Source of the DNA: Siphonodentalium dalli
Lineage: Eukaryota > Mollusca > Scaphopoda > Gadilida > Siphonodentaliidae
Reading direction: 5' to 3'
Assembly: GCA_032622095.1 (NCBI GenBank)
Contig: CP136067.1
Span: forward strand, 80,688,705 to 80,752,704
DNA: 64,000 nucleotides
A program made the position numbers and the translations under genes. Of the stretch, positions 1 through 12,434 are shown one piece after another. The notes below the pieces were generated by a model, which was given only the letters and a program-made list of their open reading frames with translations, ran no database searches and was not told where the DNA came from. The number at the start of each line of letters is the position of its first letter. Positions within the stretch are counted from its first letter, which is position 1.

Positions 1-1214
1 ATACACAAAACAATATAGTCACATTGTGAAACTGGTGATCAATTTTCATTTGACTCAACATAATTATGCAACAGATTGCAGGCTGCATATTAGCAGTGGC
101 ATTACAAACCAGTGTGCACATACTTTTGTCAAGTACTGTATCTAGAAGCATAACTATATCGACTATATTGCATGAATTAGATTACTGATTGTTTCGGTGA
201 ATGTCTCGTCCTCCTATAGTAGCACTTGGTGGCCGTATAGTGATATTACTATCAACGTTCGAGTAAAATAACACAATATTCTCCATAGGGTTCAATGTCA
301 AAACCCTTTTGATCAAAACGGTAGCCAGTGAGAATAGTCTAGTCACATAACCTTTTCCTCAAGCTGGGCCTGAATTTCATAAATAGTATTTTTGAGAAAT
401 TTCAATTCAGATATAATCGTACGCAAAATGGTGCCATTTATCCAAAAATACAAGAATCTCCATAGAGTTCAATGTTAAATGTTGATTGCAACTGTAGCCA
501 GTAAGAACCCACTGATCATATCCAAATTTTCAGATATATCTTTGAGGTTCATTTCTAGCAGTATTTTTGACAACATTTCAAATCGCACCGATCATAATAC
601 GCCAAATTTTACCATCTATCATTTTGGTGAAAACAATGATACGCTCTTTAAATTATGTTGACCCCATTTTAGGCAGACACTCCAAAATTTACGAATGGTG
701 ACAAGTCATCCTGAAAATAGACCTACTAAGCATACCAATCTGTTTTAAGATAGCTTTTAGCAAGCAAAAATGTGATATGACGTAAGAAATCTGACTATTT
801 GTCAAACGTGTCACTAAATATCATTTTGGGGGAGGGATAAGTTTGTGCCCTGTATTCGCGCTGCGTACGCCACAGCGCCATAATATGACAACCATCCAAT
901 AGCAGATATGCCACGGATCACAAAAATATATACATATGGTGACAACAATCGACAAGTTTTTGTTAAATGGAGTTGAAACAGACACATTTAGCTGAATCAG
1001 CGAAAAGAAATACATTCACGATTAGCGAAATATGTCACAGCTCAATTTCTCAAACGTCAATCGATTTTCTGGCAACTTTTTATCATTTTCAATACCGCTC
1101 ACATAACTGCCATCCATATCAAATGACGAAAAAGATTAATTGAATACAGCTTAAGAATCTTAGACTGATGAACATCACAGGAACTAACCCGAAAAATGCA
1201 TAAAAATAAGGTTG
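1..1214. other. Non-coding stretch with a weak internal duplication
   Basis: No exon is supported; the ORFs are short and AT-rich. Two segments, about 280-345 and 455-515, share the wording TCCATAG(A/G)GTTCAATGT followed by GTAGCCAGT(G/A)AGAA, so they look like a diverged tandem duplication or two ends of an old repeat. Confidence 0.35.
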
Positions 1215-1222
1215 GGTAGCAT

Positions 1223-2784
1223 CAGGGGGGGGGTCTGCAAAAAAATTGCACATATAGGGCCCAAAAAGATTTTTGCCAAAAAAATATGTTTTTCCTCCAA
1301 AATTTTGGGGACCCACCCCCCGTTTCTCATATTTTTATCAAAATTTCAGAGGTTTTTTTTTAGCCGTTCTTCAATAACTGTGTTAACTGCCTTACTAATT
1401 GGTTAACACAGATCAGAAAAACGAAAAATATACTGTATTTCCATGTGTTTCCTGGTGTTTTCAGTATCTAACAACAATATTAATTAAGCATTGTGTAGCC
1501 TAGGTACACTATATGTCACAAATTGCCCTAGACCCCATTATAGCCTTAATATAACGAGTGTGTTGTGTCTGACAGAGAACACTGGCCAGTGTAAATAGTG
1601 GTAAACAGGTCAGGGGTTCCACAATTATATGTGCATGATCAAAGAACTCTTTAGTCTTATCCAACGGGATGGGGTGGGGAGGGGAATTGATTTTTGGTTA
1701 TGTATACACATAGATATATGGTTATTATACTGCCCGATATTAGTCGGCGGGTATATAGTTGACGTCTCGAGCCGTCTGTCCGTACAAACATTTTGAATTT
1801 TAACTCAAGAGTCAGTTGTCATATTTGATGCCCTATGGCATGGTGACGGACCAGAAATGGGGTACGAATATGCATAATATCGCGGGTTGTGACCACCAAT
1901 GCCTACCAGAGTTATGGGCCCTGTTCGACTTGATGTGGTTTGGTATGGTGATAGACCAGAATGAAGAATTGAATGTCATTTTTCAATGCATCTGAATGCA
2001 TCACATTATTTCAGTTCATCTATTTGTAAGTGATAACAGTATACAATTAGTATTTTAGTTTCGTCTTGTTGAGCAGTAAAGCTCCCAGATGAATTTCGGA
2101 AATTCAATGAGAATAGCGTCACCTTCATTTGGGATTGTCTGAGCAGTAAACAGTAATGTCATTCATCATAACCAATTCAGTTTTATTTGGATAATTGTTG
2201 CAAATTAACATTACTTGCAATCATTCAAGATGAGAAATAACCAGAAGGAATGAATTTGATTACATGCCAGAACAAGACAGTATTTCAGACATTAGAAATT
2301 TATGAGATACCCTTTTCAATTTCATGTTATGCAACAATCAGGTTAATGATATCTACTAGTAGTCATCATTGAGTATTCACCATGTAGTATCCAATTTGTG
2401 ATAAGAGTTTTTTTGTTTTATTACTTTTATTCAGATAATACAACTGGGTAACATATTAATTTTGTTACTAAATATTTCTTCCGTTGATCATAAGTTTCCT
2501 GAACGTTAATACGGTGGTCCACTGTGAAGTGGTCCGGGATACTGTGAAATCCAGAATGTTGCTAAATCTGAGGATAAAGAGTCACTTTAGCTGCCTATAT
2601 AGCCATTTACCAACAAGCATGGTACTAACATGCTTACAAACAACATTACATGGTCAGTACTTGTAAATTGTTTGAAAAAAAAAACATTTTGGAAAAAAAT
2701 TACAAGCACATTTTTTTCCGCCTCTGGACCACCCACCCACCCCGACCCTATATACGGAATTTTTTTGCAGACCCCCCCCCCCTG
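1223..2784. mobile_element. Non-autonomous DNA transposon with poly-G inverted ends
   Basis: The left end reads CAGGGGGGGGG then TCTGCAAAAAAATT; the right end is its reverse complement (AATTTTTTTGCAGA, a C-run, CTG). The flanks repeat GTAGCAT (left 216-222, right 785-791), or GGTAGCAT if one base is shared with the terminus. A CAGGG terminus with a 7-8 bp target duplication fits hAT-like elements. The interior (about 1.5 kb) has no recognisable transposase. It includes a 1725-1960 segment with GCCGTCTGTCCGT, a dispersed-repeat signature also seen elsewhere here. Confidence 0.6.
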
Positions 2785-2799
2785 GTAGCATGAGGAAAA

Positions 2800-3736
2800 T
2801 TACCCCCTATATTGACCCCGCAACAAACGGATCCCGAAATTAGAATAGTTGGGCTACATAGATATGGTGGTCGCTGAAATTCCTATTTCAGGTGACACCT
2901 CGGGTAATGAGAGCCCATACTAATATGTTATACAGACATAATATGATGAGGATGCTGGCCCCTATGACCCCTGAATCGAAACAGATTACCATAGTTCATA
3001 TAAAGAAAGTAAGTAGCCCTCAATCAAATGGTTTCACACATTACAATGTTTTACAAGTAGCTTGGAGTCCAAAATTCAATCAACCATGACAATATGAACA
3101 AATGGGAAAATAAGGTTCCTGGAAATATTAACAACATCTACCATCTTGATTTTCAAAACAAGGCATCACCTACAATAGTCATGTAAATTTATCTGCCCGT
3201 TACCTACTGCATAGATAAATCATATTGGCTATAAGCCATTATTTTAATTTCAAATTGAAAGCATGTGTCTGACGGGTTAATATATTTTTCAAAAATCAAT
3301 TAATCAGTCAATACCAAAATCATTAGAAGTGAATAGTGTGCAAAGATAACCATGTATAAGAGATATGAGGAAGAGTCCATGTACATTATAGCAAGAGTCT
3401 CATACTGCCATCAATCAATTTGACAGATAGGATTAAACAATTTGCCAGCCAGTAGGCAGTTTATCTTTACCTTCATCTAACCACCCCTAGAGGTCTGAAC
3501 GATATGTCATCACTCAATTAATAGCATATTTCACTTGGAATGACATCTATTAAACGTACTCTCTTATACTATGGATATTTGATGTTGGTAATTTATTGAT
3601 ATCATTATATTACATGCAACTATTGCAATAAAATCTTATTTAAAAAAAAAATTATTATAAAAGTTAACAAAAAAGTTATAATAACTTTTTTTTTGTTAAA
3701 TTGAGCAAGGAGTTAAATCTAAAAAAAATCTAAATT
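2800..3736. other. Intergenic sequence, nothing recognised
   Basis: AT-rich, short ORFs only, no splice-bounded homology seen on either strand. Confidence 0.3.
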
Positions 3737-3990
3737 TTTTTTTCTTTCGAAAAAGGGGTCATAACTCCTTTAAAATAAATCGGATCAAACCCATATTCGA
3801 ACTCGATCTGTATTTTGGCCTGAGAAACCCATAAACAAAATATGGTTCCGATCAGGTAGAAAATGTTTGAGTTATCGCATTACACGTAAAGTGTCTACGG
3901 ATGGATGGACAGACAGAGACAGACAAAAGACGAGTGGTCAATCCGGACTTCAACACTATGTGTACCATAATATGGTATGTTACACATAAA
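3737..3990. repeat. Dispersed repeat ending in GACAGACAGAC-type run
   Basis: It contains GGGGTCATAACTCC, a segment resembling AACCCATATTCGAACTCGAT, and ends with GGATGGACAGACAGAGACAG followed by TGTACCATAATATGGTA. The same order occurs at 37481-38160, 40250-40930, 46472-46970 and 51180-51690. The family is abundant in molluscs (established knowledge); its transposition class is not clear here. Confidence 0.6.
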
Positions 3991-4326
3991 AAATGGCATT
4001 TTGAACTTATTATCTGAACATTTCCCTTCAATTAATAAGATAGATAAGAAAAGATAATATAAATTTTATTTGAAAGTTGGAGGTAAAAAACATTACACAA
4101 ACACAAGCTCTGAAGAGCTGTCGTCCATTTAGTGAAAAAAGAGTCAAAGCCAGCCAATCTGATTACAATTCATGCTCCAAATTTGGGTCACAACAACAAC
4201 TTCACTTCAAACTTGTTCTTGAAACAACTAAATAACAATATCACTATAAAACATACTCTCTGCTTCTCTCCTGTAACACATTTATTTTAATTCACTAAGA
4301 ACAAAAATATATTTTAATAGCTGAAG

Positions 4327-4640
4327 TTAAAGATGCATAATCCCAATTAACGCTCCTAAATTACTATTTCTTTGGCTTCGGGTCTCGAAAAATATTGTGG
4401 ATGAAGATGGATAACTCTAAAATCAAGTGGTAATATGGCCAAATTTTGTGATACTAAAGTGATAATACGGCCATATTTCGTTGAACAAAATGTTGATAAA
4501 TAACCCGTTTTGGGAAATTTGATACCATAGTTGACAGTGGTTAGTATTATTTTGTTGCAATTAATCGATTCTGATAACTAAAGCATATTTTGAAGAAATG
4601 TTGTTGTTGTTGTTGTATCTTGATGATATGATAATATTCT
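4327..4640. repeat. Dispersed repeat, inverted copy of 34994-35447
   Basis: Matches, in reverse orientation, about 300 bp at 35020-35420: CTTTGG, then a stretch with GGTAATATGGCCAAATTTT, a GATACCATAGTTGACAGTGG block, and GTTGTTGTTGTATCTTGATG. The copies differ by scattered substitutions. No clear right terminus is visible in this copy. Confidence 0.6.
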
Positions 4641-4900
4641 AAACACTGCATAGGGATTTGTTCACTGATGAAGAATGTTTGACCATGAAGACTACAGAAA
4701 CAATAACAGAAGATGTAAGATCAGATTGTTTGGCTTCGATGAACAGATAACATGAACACAAGTCTGGCAATAAAGAGACAGCTTCCATTTGAATGTCAGA
4801 TTAGTCAAAACTAGTGTCACACTTGGTTTTAAACTCATTCAAATTAGATGTTATTGGGCTAAGTCTATTTTAGTAGGGTAATTAATTGATTGATTGGGGT

Positions 4901-5538
4901 TTAACCCATTGAGTGCCAGGTCGATTTTTGTATCAACACATATACCCTGTGCCAATGCATTCTCTTATATATGCGAGTCGACCATAGGTCGCCTCGCATA
5001 TATAAGAGAATGCATTGGCCTAACAATTTTTTTTTTTTTTTTTTTTTTTTTACAATTTTAATAATTTATTCTTGTATTCTTTAACCCTTTACCCAACAGA
5101 AGGGCCCTGTGCCAATGCATTCTCTTATATATGCGAGTCGACCATAGGTCGCCTCGCATATATAAGAGAATGCATTGGCTTAACACATTAAAAATTATAA
5201 AATTGTTAAAGAATGTAAGAATAAATGGTAAAAAGTGTTAAAAAAAGATTTTTTTTAGGCCAATGCATTCTCTTATATATGCGAGGCGACCTATGGTCGA
5301 CTCGCATATATAAGAGAATGCATTGGCACAGGGCTAACTGTAACTATCACAATGTGGTCAAGGAGCCGGTTCCAATGATATCCATATTTGTATGGTTCTA
5401 TTGAGACAGACCGAAGATATTTTAGGCTGTTGAAGCTTAATTTGGCCGGTTTTGGCCGGTTTGTTGGGTAAAGGGTTAACAGACTTATTTTGTAGGTTTA
5501 GGGCCGATGAGATCGGCCCCTGGCACTCAAAGAGTTAA
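4901..5538. mobile_element. TTAA-bounded inverted-repeat element with a second element nested inside
   Basis: The outer ends are TTAACCCATTGAGTGCCAGG and its approximate reverse complement CCTGGCACTCAAAGAGTTAA. The left part carries a hairpin (CCAATGCATTCTCTTATATA and its complement), a poly-T run at about 5028-5051, then the nested element 5081-5479. A TTAA target is typical of piggyBac and Kolobok superfamilies; no transposase is present to decide. Confidence 0.65.
5081..5479. mobile_element. TTAA MITE with twin hairpins (copy 1)
   Basis: Bounded by TTAA at both ends with inverted termini TTAACCCTTTACCCAACA and TGTTGGGTAAAGGGTTAA. The interior has two hairpins built from CCAATGCATTCTCTTATATA facing its reverse complement, centred on CGACCATAGGTCG-like palindromes at 5104-5181 and 5259-5334. 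It is almost identical to 15991-16390 (399 versus 400 bp, only scattered differences), so both copies are recent. Confidence 0.8.
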
Positions 5539-5847
5539 CCCATTGACAAGTAGTTCACATTGGAAATGTTAAGATAATATGTTCAACAAAATCATCCTGC
5601 ACTTGAATAATCTTATTGTCGTGTCTATTGTCTGCTTATATTTCCTGATCTACACTCCAGATGAACAATAGACCATTCCAATATATACTTTTATAACTTG
5701 GTGGGAGAATCCATTTAGTTAAGAAAGTGTCAACATCATTTCATCAACTGGGCCAAATCCGATGCTTAATTGTATGAGTGCTTATCATGCGAGCATTGTT
5801 ATATTATTCTTGCTATAGCTAAAAATATTACTTCTCTGACAAATTTC

Positions 5848-7430
5848 TTAACCCTTTGAACCCGTAACACCGATATTTAGGTGCAAACGAACCGTGACTA
5901 TATCCCGTAACACCGATATTTCGGTGCAGCGACGACATGATTCGGTAGCAAATTTACATATAGTATAACGAGCGTCAGACCCACTGATTTATATTTAAAT
6001 TGCTCCCACATATGTCAGCGGCGCCCATGGTGCGTATGGAATTGTTGACCGCTAGTATCGGGTAGAAATATATGCGCATGCGCATAGCATATAATCTACA
6101 AAAACATACGATATTTTAAGCGAACTGTGCCGCTATATTTACGGCATATAATTTCGTGTTCCCCGTGTGTGTACAGAACAGTCATAATTTAAACACACAA
6201 TTTCAGTTTAAATTACCCTCGCGTATATTAACCAGTGTTCTGCTACATATGGGGAAGGGTCTATCGCATATGAAGTTGATTTATTCGCGCATGCGCAGAC
6301 TAGCGCAATGACAAATAAATGGTTTATAACGTACTTATACACGACATACCCACTAATATATATATATTTAAATTGGCCTATTGAAGTCAGCGCTGGCAAA
6401 GGTGTCTATATGGATTGGCTGCCCGCTAGAAACGGCTAGGAAAATATGCGCATGGGCGCAGGCTATAATTCATTTTAAAAAATGCGTTTAAGTGAAATGT
6501 GGCGCTATATATGACATTTTGTTGCATGTTTCACATGTTAGTACAGTAGACACAATCTAGACAGCTTACTTGAACAATGGGGCCACGATATGTTACGGGA
6601 AATTACGTTGTTTCTGGTCTCTGTAATATCAGTCTCTGTTGTGCCACATGCAGCAAAAAGTCTATTGCATATCAAATTGACTTACTCGCGCATGGTCAGG
6701 TATATCTTAATTTCACATTAGCATATTGGTTGCATCGAAACACAATTCGCTGATGTATAAACGTTATAAGCTAGAATTCGTTTATCCTGCAAATGTCGGG
6801 TAGTTGCCTAACTTTCCTAGTAACCGTTTCTAAGGCGAGATCGGGTGGCAAAGTCTCCCGATCTTACAATAATCAGTGGTCCGTGCATGCATAGGCCTAT
6901 ATATCATGCCTGCACAGTTTCAGGTAGGTGTCCACTTTCAACATAACCAACACCATCCGACTAGACACTGTCTAAATTAAGGCAAAACATACCACTGAGT
7001 GGTTAGTGCAATTATGTCATTCGAGCAGTTGTGGTATTTGCTTAGCAACCGTTGCTACCCTTAAATGGGATATTTGGTTCACTATTCTGGTCGGGTATAT
7101 CTCAAATTTCACGTTAGGGTAGTACCTGCATCAAAAAACCCAATCACTGAGGTTGAATTACGACGCTATAAGCTATATTTACATTTTCCAGTCAATTCCG
7201 GGTAGTTGCCTAGCAACCGTTACCAATGAGTTGCCGCGAGGCAAAGTCTCGCGATCTTATAATGATCGCTGATCCATGGGGGACAAACCTGTAAAGTTTC
7301 AGACCGGTGTCGCAATTTGAACACAATCAACACCATGCTACTAGACACTGTCTAATTTAAGCGGACATACCACTGGTAGCCCCGGGTCAGGGTGTCGATC
7401 ACTGTGGGGCGCCAGGGTTCAAAGGGTTAA
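5848..7430. mobile_element. TTAA-bounded 1.58-kb non-autonomous element
   Basis: Ends are TTAACCCTTTGAACCC and GGGTTCAAAGGGTTAA. Near the left end CCCGTAACACCGATATTT is repeated twice. The interior has repeated GC-richer blocks containing GTTGCCTAGCAACCGTTNCC-like motifs (about 6805, 7027, 7205) and CGCATGCGCA motifs. No ORF with recognisable domains. Confidence 0.6.
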
Positions 7431-7528
7431 TGTTCTATCTGATAAATAAATTCGGCAACAAATAAACCATTAATAAATACCATGACTAGTACTCAATGAT
7501 GAGTTAACATTGTGTTAGTTACTTTTCC

Positions 7529-7735
7529 CCTTCTGTTCAATTTCTATATCCCATATTTTGCAGAAGATAAAATGCATAATCAAGAGACCTCATTCTGCTT
7601 AGGCCTCAACCGCTGTGGTAGACCTAGGGTAAGATTGAAGTTCCCCAGTTCAATTTGGTGATGTTCACCTATTTGTTACCTCGATTATGCAATTTATCTT
7701 CTGCAAATTAGAGGATATAGAAACTCAACAGAAGG
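7529..7735. repeat. Imperfect inverted repeat (hairpin)
   Basis: The left arm CCTTCTGTTCAATTTCTATA continues to a GCAGAAGATAAAATGCATAATC block and pairs with the right arm at 7684-7735. The loop (about 7582-7683) contains CATTCTGCTTAGGCCTCA. Confidence 0.6.
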
Positions 7736-7798
7736 AAAAAATTAGCTAAAAGCAATGTTAAATTGAGACTATAGATACTTCCCAGAAGATGAGGCCTA

Positions 7799-7893
7799 AG
7801 CAGAATGAGGTACGCAGAGGGTGAATTTGGTGACACTAGCCCACTGTGAGGGGTAACATCACTAAATTCACCCTCTGGGGACATCATTCTGCA
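7799..7893. repeat. Hairpin MITE, diverged relative of 50721-50873
   Basis: Arms AGAATGAGG, GCAGAGGGTGAATTTGGTGA and TCACTAAATTCACCCTCTGG, ATCATTCT enclose GCCCACTGTGAGGGG. It shares arm and loop wording with the 153-bp palindrome at 50721-50873 but is more decayed. The ORF across it is a by-product of the palindrome. Confidence 0.65.
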
Positions 7894-8018
7894 ATTGTCA
7901 GACACACTAAGTTCAGACTTGGAGACTGTTTGTTGAACTTTACTGAACATTCCCTCTAAAATGACTGAATAGGATTCCTACGTCTTCTGCATCTGTATTT
8001 TCATTACACCACTCCAAA

Positions 8019-9563
8019 TTAAAGGCCCATTTAAATTCTTGAGTCGCCGATTCTTGTTTTTTTTTATAGTGCCTTGATATACGGTTTTAATATCAATCTA
8101 TGACATAAAATATGATTAAGTTACTATAATTCATCACCATTTGGATCATCTGTGTCTCAGAAGGTGCCCATAGAGTAATAGAAAATAGCTGAAATAATAT
8201 AAACATTTCCCCTGTTTCGCTTCCAGAATGCAACAGAATTCAAAAGTGGGCTTTTAATAATACACAATTCGAATGTATAGTGTTATATAACTGAATTTGA
8301 TAGGATCACATCAGTTGCAGATTGCTGACTCTGTGCCATACTAAGCGTATGTCATGTTACGTGATGGCTTTGTATGGCAGAGTCATCAATCTGCACCTGA
8401 TGATCCTATCGAAACATTTTGTCATTTTTTCAACTTGTTGGCAGGCAATTTCCAAAAATGTCTGAATTCTAATTTTGGCATAAAATAAAAAAACTTTTTG
8501 GGGGTATGTTCTCAAACTTTTAAAAATTCAATCAAAGGATTCAGCTTCCACATCAAAATTTATGTCATGAGAATGAGGAGCAATTTGTCTGTGATAAATT
8601 GGGATCTGGTCATTATTATATTTAGCTTCTTCTTTAATATGACTAGCAGATATCATCCCCTTTCTCTTTGTCATCCATACACATATGTACCACCTTCATT
8701 ATGTGGGAAAATTAAATGACATAATTATAGGTGTAATAGATATTATTTCTTTCACTATACCTAAGTTGACAAACAAAGGTTTTATAGTCCGTCAGCCAGT
8801 CCTCCATTCTGAATTGTCATTCCGGAGGGCTAGGTGTGATTTTCGCTGACCCTGTTAGATGTGTCATCTGGTCAGACACCCGCTTACCTATAATGGTTAA
8901 CCCATAAAACTAAACAGTCATTAAGAGACGACAAAATGGATTTTAATACATTTGGTTGGTTATTAAAATGTTTTATTTTCTTTTTTTTATCTTTTTAAGC
9001 ACCAAGAACTGTTAGAATTAATTATTTCCCAAAACAAGCGAATCACCTAAATAGCTCATTGGTTTTGCTCTATGGATGGAAGCTTCATGTGTGTATAATG
9101 TTGAGTTAAAGGCCCACTTAATTTTCGAACCCCCCAGATTACTTTATATAAAATATATGCCATATTATATACCATTTGAAAGAGGAAGCTCCAAAACATT
9201 GTAATATCAACTTATCCGGTGTAATAAACTGTGGACATGTTGTTTTTGTTGAGTTTTGTCATCAAGATTGAAGTAAAAATCAGTATTATTTTCAATGCAG
9301 GGGGAATAACTATATATTAAAGATAGAGTTCTTCCCCTTCCATTGAAAAAGTTTGAATTCTGTTGCATTCTGGGTGTCAGAGGGGGGTAGTGTTCAGCAG
9401 TTTTCTATTTCTCTGTGGGCATCTTCTGAGACACAGATGTTTCAAATAGTGATGAATTATAGTATTTTAATCATATTTTATGGCATAGATTGTTATTAAA
9501 ACCGTATATCAAGTCACTATAATTTTTTTTTATCGGAGACTCGAAAATTAAGTGGGCCTTTAA
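8019..9563. mobile_element. TTAA-bounded element with long inverted ends, containing a shorter relative
   Basis: The left end (TTAAAGGCCCATTTAAATTC, from 8019) and its following 240 bp match in inverse orientation 9350-9563 (ending AAGTGGGCCTTTAA). Shared blocks include the ATACGGTTTTAATA and GTGTCTCAGA regions and TTCCAGAATGCAACAGAATTC. A second left terminus, TTAAAGGCCCACTTAATTTT, lies at 9106, so 9106-9563 also reads as a complete shorter element using the same right end. Confidence 0.65.
8299..8410. repeat. Hairpin inside the 8019-9563 element
   Basis: GATAGGATCACATCAG, TGCAGATTG, TGACTCTG arms face CAGAGTCA, CAATCTGCA, CTGATGATCCTATC. Likely another small nested inverted-repeat insertion. 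Confidence 0.6.
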
Positions 9564-9776
9564 ATTGACATCATACCCCAATATTTTACAATAAAAAATA
9601 AAACAGCCACAAAATGTTTATATGCAGCCTGGTCCACTCAAAAGTGAGCAATCAACTAGAAATAGATCACAGAGTTAAACACATGGTGGTCAGCTGGTGA
9701 TTTGGTTATAGACCTGGTATCATCAGTGATACTGAAGCAGGATATTTGTGGCATTCTTCCAGTGAACAAAATGACA

Positions 9777-10032
9777 TTAACCCTTTCATGTCGGGAGCTG
9801 CGCTGATGCAGCTCTAAAGATCCTGTGCCAGTGCATTCACTTATGTATGCGAGTCTCCCATACGGAGCCTTGGATATATATAATAGAATGCACAGACTTA
9901 CAAGGTCAAGGTTTATATTGTTAGGCCAATGTGTTTTCTTATATATGTGAGGCTCCCTATGGGGGACTCACATATATAAGAGAATGCATTGGCACAGGGT
10001 TTTTGCAAAATTTCAGGAAGCTCCAGGGTTAA
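9777..10032. mobile_element. TTAA MITE of the GGGAGCTG family
   Basis: TTAACCCTTTCATGTCGGGA at left and AGGAAGCTCCAGGGTTAA at right, 256 bp. The interior carries the hairpins with CCAATG(C/T)(A/G)TTCTCTTATATA. Relatives are at 36827-37092 and 49801-50064, and a partial copy at 36536-36690. Confidence 0.65.
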
Positions 10033-11617
10033 ACCTTAACAGGCAAAGCAATTTTTTATTGGCGCTGAATTCTGTTTGTTTCCCACCTGGGCTGAATTTG
10101 TCAAGTTCACATGTTTCCGATGATAACTGTACCTGGGATCTCAAAAAGTTGATTTCGGTACCCAGGTTCTCCCAAATCGGTACCTAAATACAAGTAGATA
10201 TTAAAAGGTTTTTTTATGGATTGAGATTTCCCCCAGCGGCAATAGGGGTGGGTACCATTCCCCCAACTCCTAGTGGAAACCCTGATGAAGCATAGAGGAT
10301 ATGGATCGAGATTTCAGAATTTCCTCGATATTTGTATGGTCGCAATGAACTATACTATGTATTCGCTGACAAATGATACTATCTTGTGATCATTATGAGC
10401 CAAACAGTAGAAATTTTTATTAAAATGTATGGTGTAATGCACTCATCAAATTATTCAACACATGATGGGACAATATTTCTAAATGCAGGCTTTGATATTG
10501 TCTGTGATGTTACCATATTGTGACAATTTATATCAATGAAAAAATAATACCTCTTTTGATATTCGTGAACAGTGAATGATGAAATTATAAAATGCATGAC
10601 ATGAAATTTCACGAAAAATTCTTATTTTTTGTTTTATAGCGGGACAAATTATTTTCGGCAGGCCTCTGGCAGTTTGGTCTGGAAACAACATGGGTGGCTA
10701 TGGCCGGTAAGGTCAGGAAAGGGTTAGTTGTCTCTTTGGTAGAGTTCACGTGTCGACTGGGTGAGATTTGGAGATCCTGGGTACTCTAATCATCGTTTTG
10801 AGATACCAAACTCAACATTATGTAGATCCTGGGTGCCGTGGCGAACTTGACCAAATAAGCCCCACGTTAGTTTTATGATATTCACCAGCTGGGTTTATAT
10901 ATAGCAGAGGTGGTTTATACCTGGCGAGGCTCACAGCTGTATGTATTTATCGATCAGATAGATATCACAGCATTATAGGATTATCCAATCAAGACAATCT
11001 GAATGAGGCGATCATAGATTGACCACTATTTTTGATAGCCGGTTACATAAAATCTTTTGCATAGCAGTAAATGCTTTCTTCATTTCAATTACGAACACTG
11101 TGAGAAAGGTTGCGGAAGGAATAAAACCACCGACGAAAGGAGCATGCAATTTTGTGTACTAACGTCCACATTCTGGAAAATAATGAGACGGGAAGTATCT
11201 ACCAATCCAATAATACAAGAAAAGATAGATTCAGTTTGAGTCGGCTATATGTGAGAAACATGCAGATTTTTATCTATTTTCTACCTATTTATCTTTTGAC
11301 AAATGGCAAATCTGATAGATTGAGTCAATCATATTGATAATAGGGTGTGCTGTAAACACTAGCGAAGATAGCTTGTGCATTGAGCCGCTACAAATAAATT
11401 ACCCTGGTTATAAAATAAACGCAGCTGGTGAATATGAGCCCTCGTATCGTGGGGTGATATGGACCTTATTTTGTATGAGCTTTCCGGTTGATTTTGACCA
11501 ACATCGTCCTTTTATTCCTGAATGGTTTTTCAATTTAGTGCTAAAACAATATATTGGAGTGGGCTATGTTTCTTATGCTGGAATTCTCAGTAATATCTGC
11601 AGGTGTTAGGTAAACCC
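10033..11617. other. Non-coding stretch, one unassigned ORF
   Basis: Holds a 91-codon ORF on the plus strand (11334-11609) with no recognisable domain and no obvious splice context. It also holds a run of GTACCTGGGATCTCAAAA / TTGAGATACC-like sequence around 10130-10800 that may be the ends of an old inverted repeat. No gene supported. Confidence 0.25.
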
Positions 11618-12266
11618 TAACCCTTTCGGTGCTAAATGGATTTTCCCACTCAGTCATAAAAGTAGTAATTGGAATGGTCTATTATTCATCAGGAAAAACT
11701 AGAAGTGGGCTGTCCCAATGAGTCAAAGGATACCCCCGCCCCATGGCAGCCAGACTTACAAAGTTGCGGACACAACACGCATCTTCCTATATAACCCCAA
11801 TAACTCGTTACAGTTGGTATAATAAGACAGATACAAGTACAGAATGAGTTCTATTTATTGGAGGGAAAGGTTCAGATAATAGGTTCAACAAGCGACATAT
11901 TGTCATTTGTTGAACTTATAGTCTGAACATTTCCTAAGGGATAACTATTCATCAGTATTTAGTATAGAATGGGTTAACACACTTTCTTTATTAAATACTC
12001 ATTGATTAGTAGTTCCCTTAGGAAATGTTCAGTTATTAAGTTCCAACAAATGGCTATATTTTCCATCCAAGAGATATGAATCCTTGTGCACTTGTATTAT
12101 CTGTATGTCGTCTGCTTATATTTCTTGAATATCCCTCCATATGAATAGTAGACCTTTCCAGTGTACACTTTTACAACTGAATGGGAGAGTCCATTTAGTA
12201 AATAAAGGTGTGACATCCACAAGATAGCTACTAATCAGTGAGCATTCAGTTATCAAAGGGTTGAAG
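11618..12266. repeat. Member of the CTATACTGAATGGATTCTCC repeat family
   Basis: Starts AACCCTTTCGGTGCTAAATG and ends ATTCAGTTATCAAAGGGTT. Inside are the family's paired blocks ACTTATAGTCTGAACATTTCC and GGAAATGTTCAG(A/T)TA. Other copies: 31099-31290, 34486-34980, 49558-49800, 52222-52461, partial copies at 5540-5700 and 45380-46080. The internal symmetry suggests a non-autonomous inverted-repeat element. Confidence 0.55.
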
Positions 12267-12434
12267 CAGAACCGAGTAGACTTGGTCCAGAAGCATTCAA
12301 ACTGGGGCTGCCCCTCTAACAACATGAAAATCCCTCATCATTCAATTTCAGTCACAAAACATACCTCATCAAATTGAAGCTCATGATAGAATATGTATGG
12401 TCCAAGTAATGGAAGATAAACCCAAATATACCAT

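Noticed and set aside
11334-11609. 91-codon plus-strand ORF (YPGYKINAAGEYEPSYRG)
   Set aside because: Looks somewhat protein-like, but no family recognised and no flanking exons; not called as a gene.
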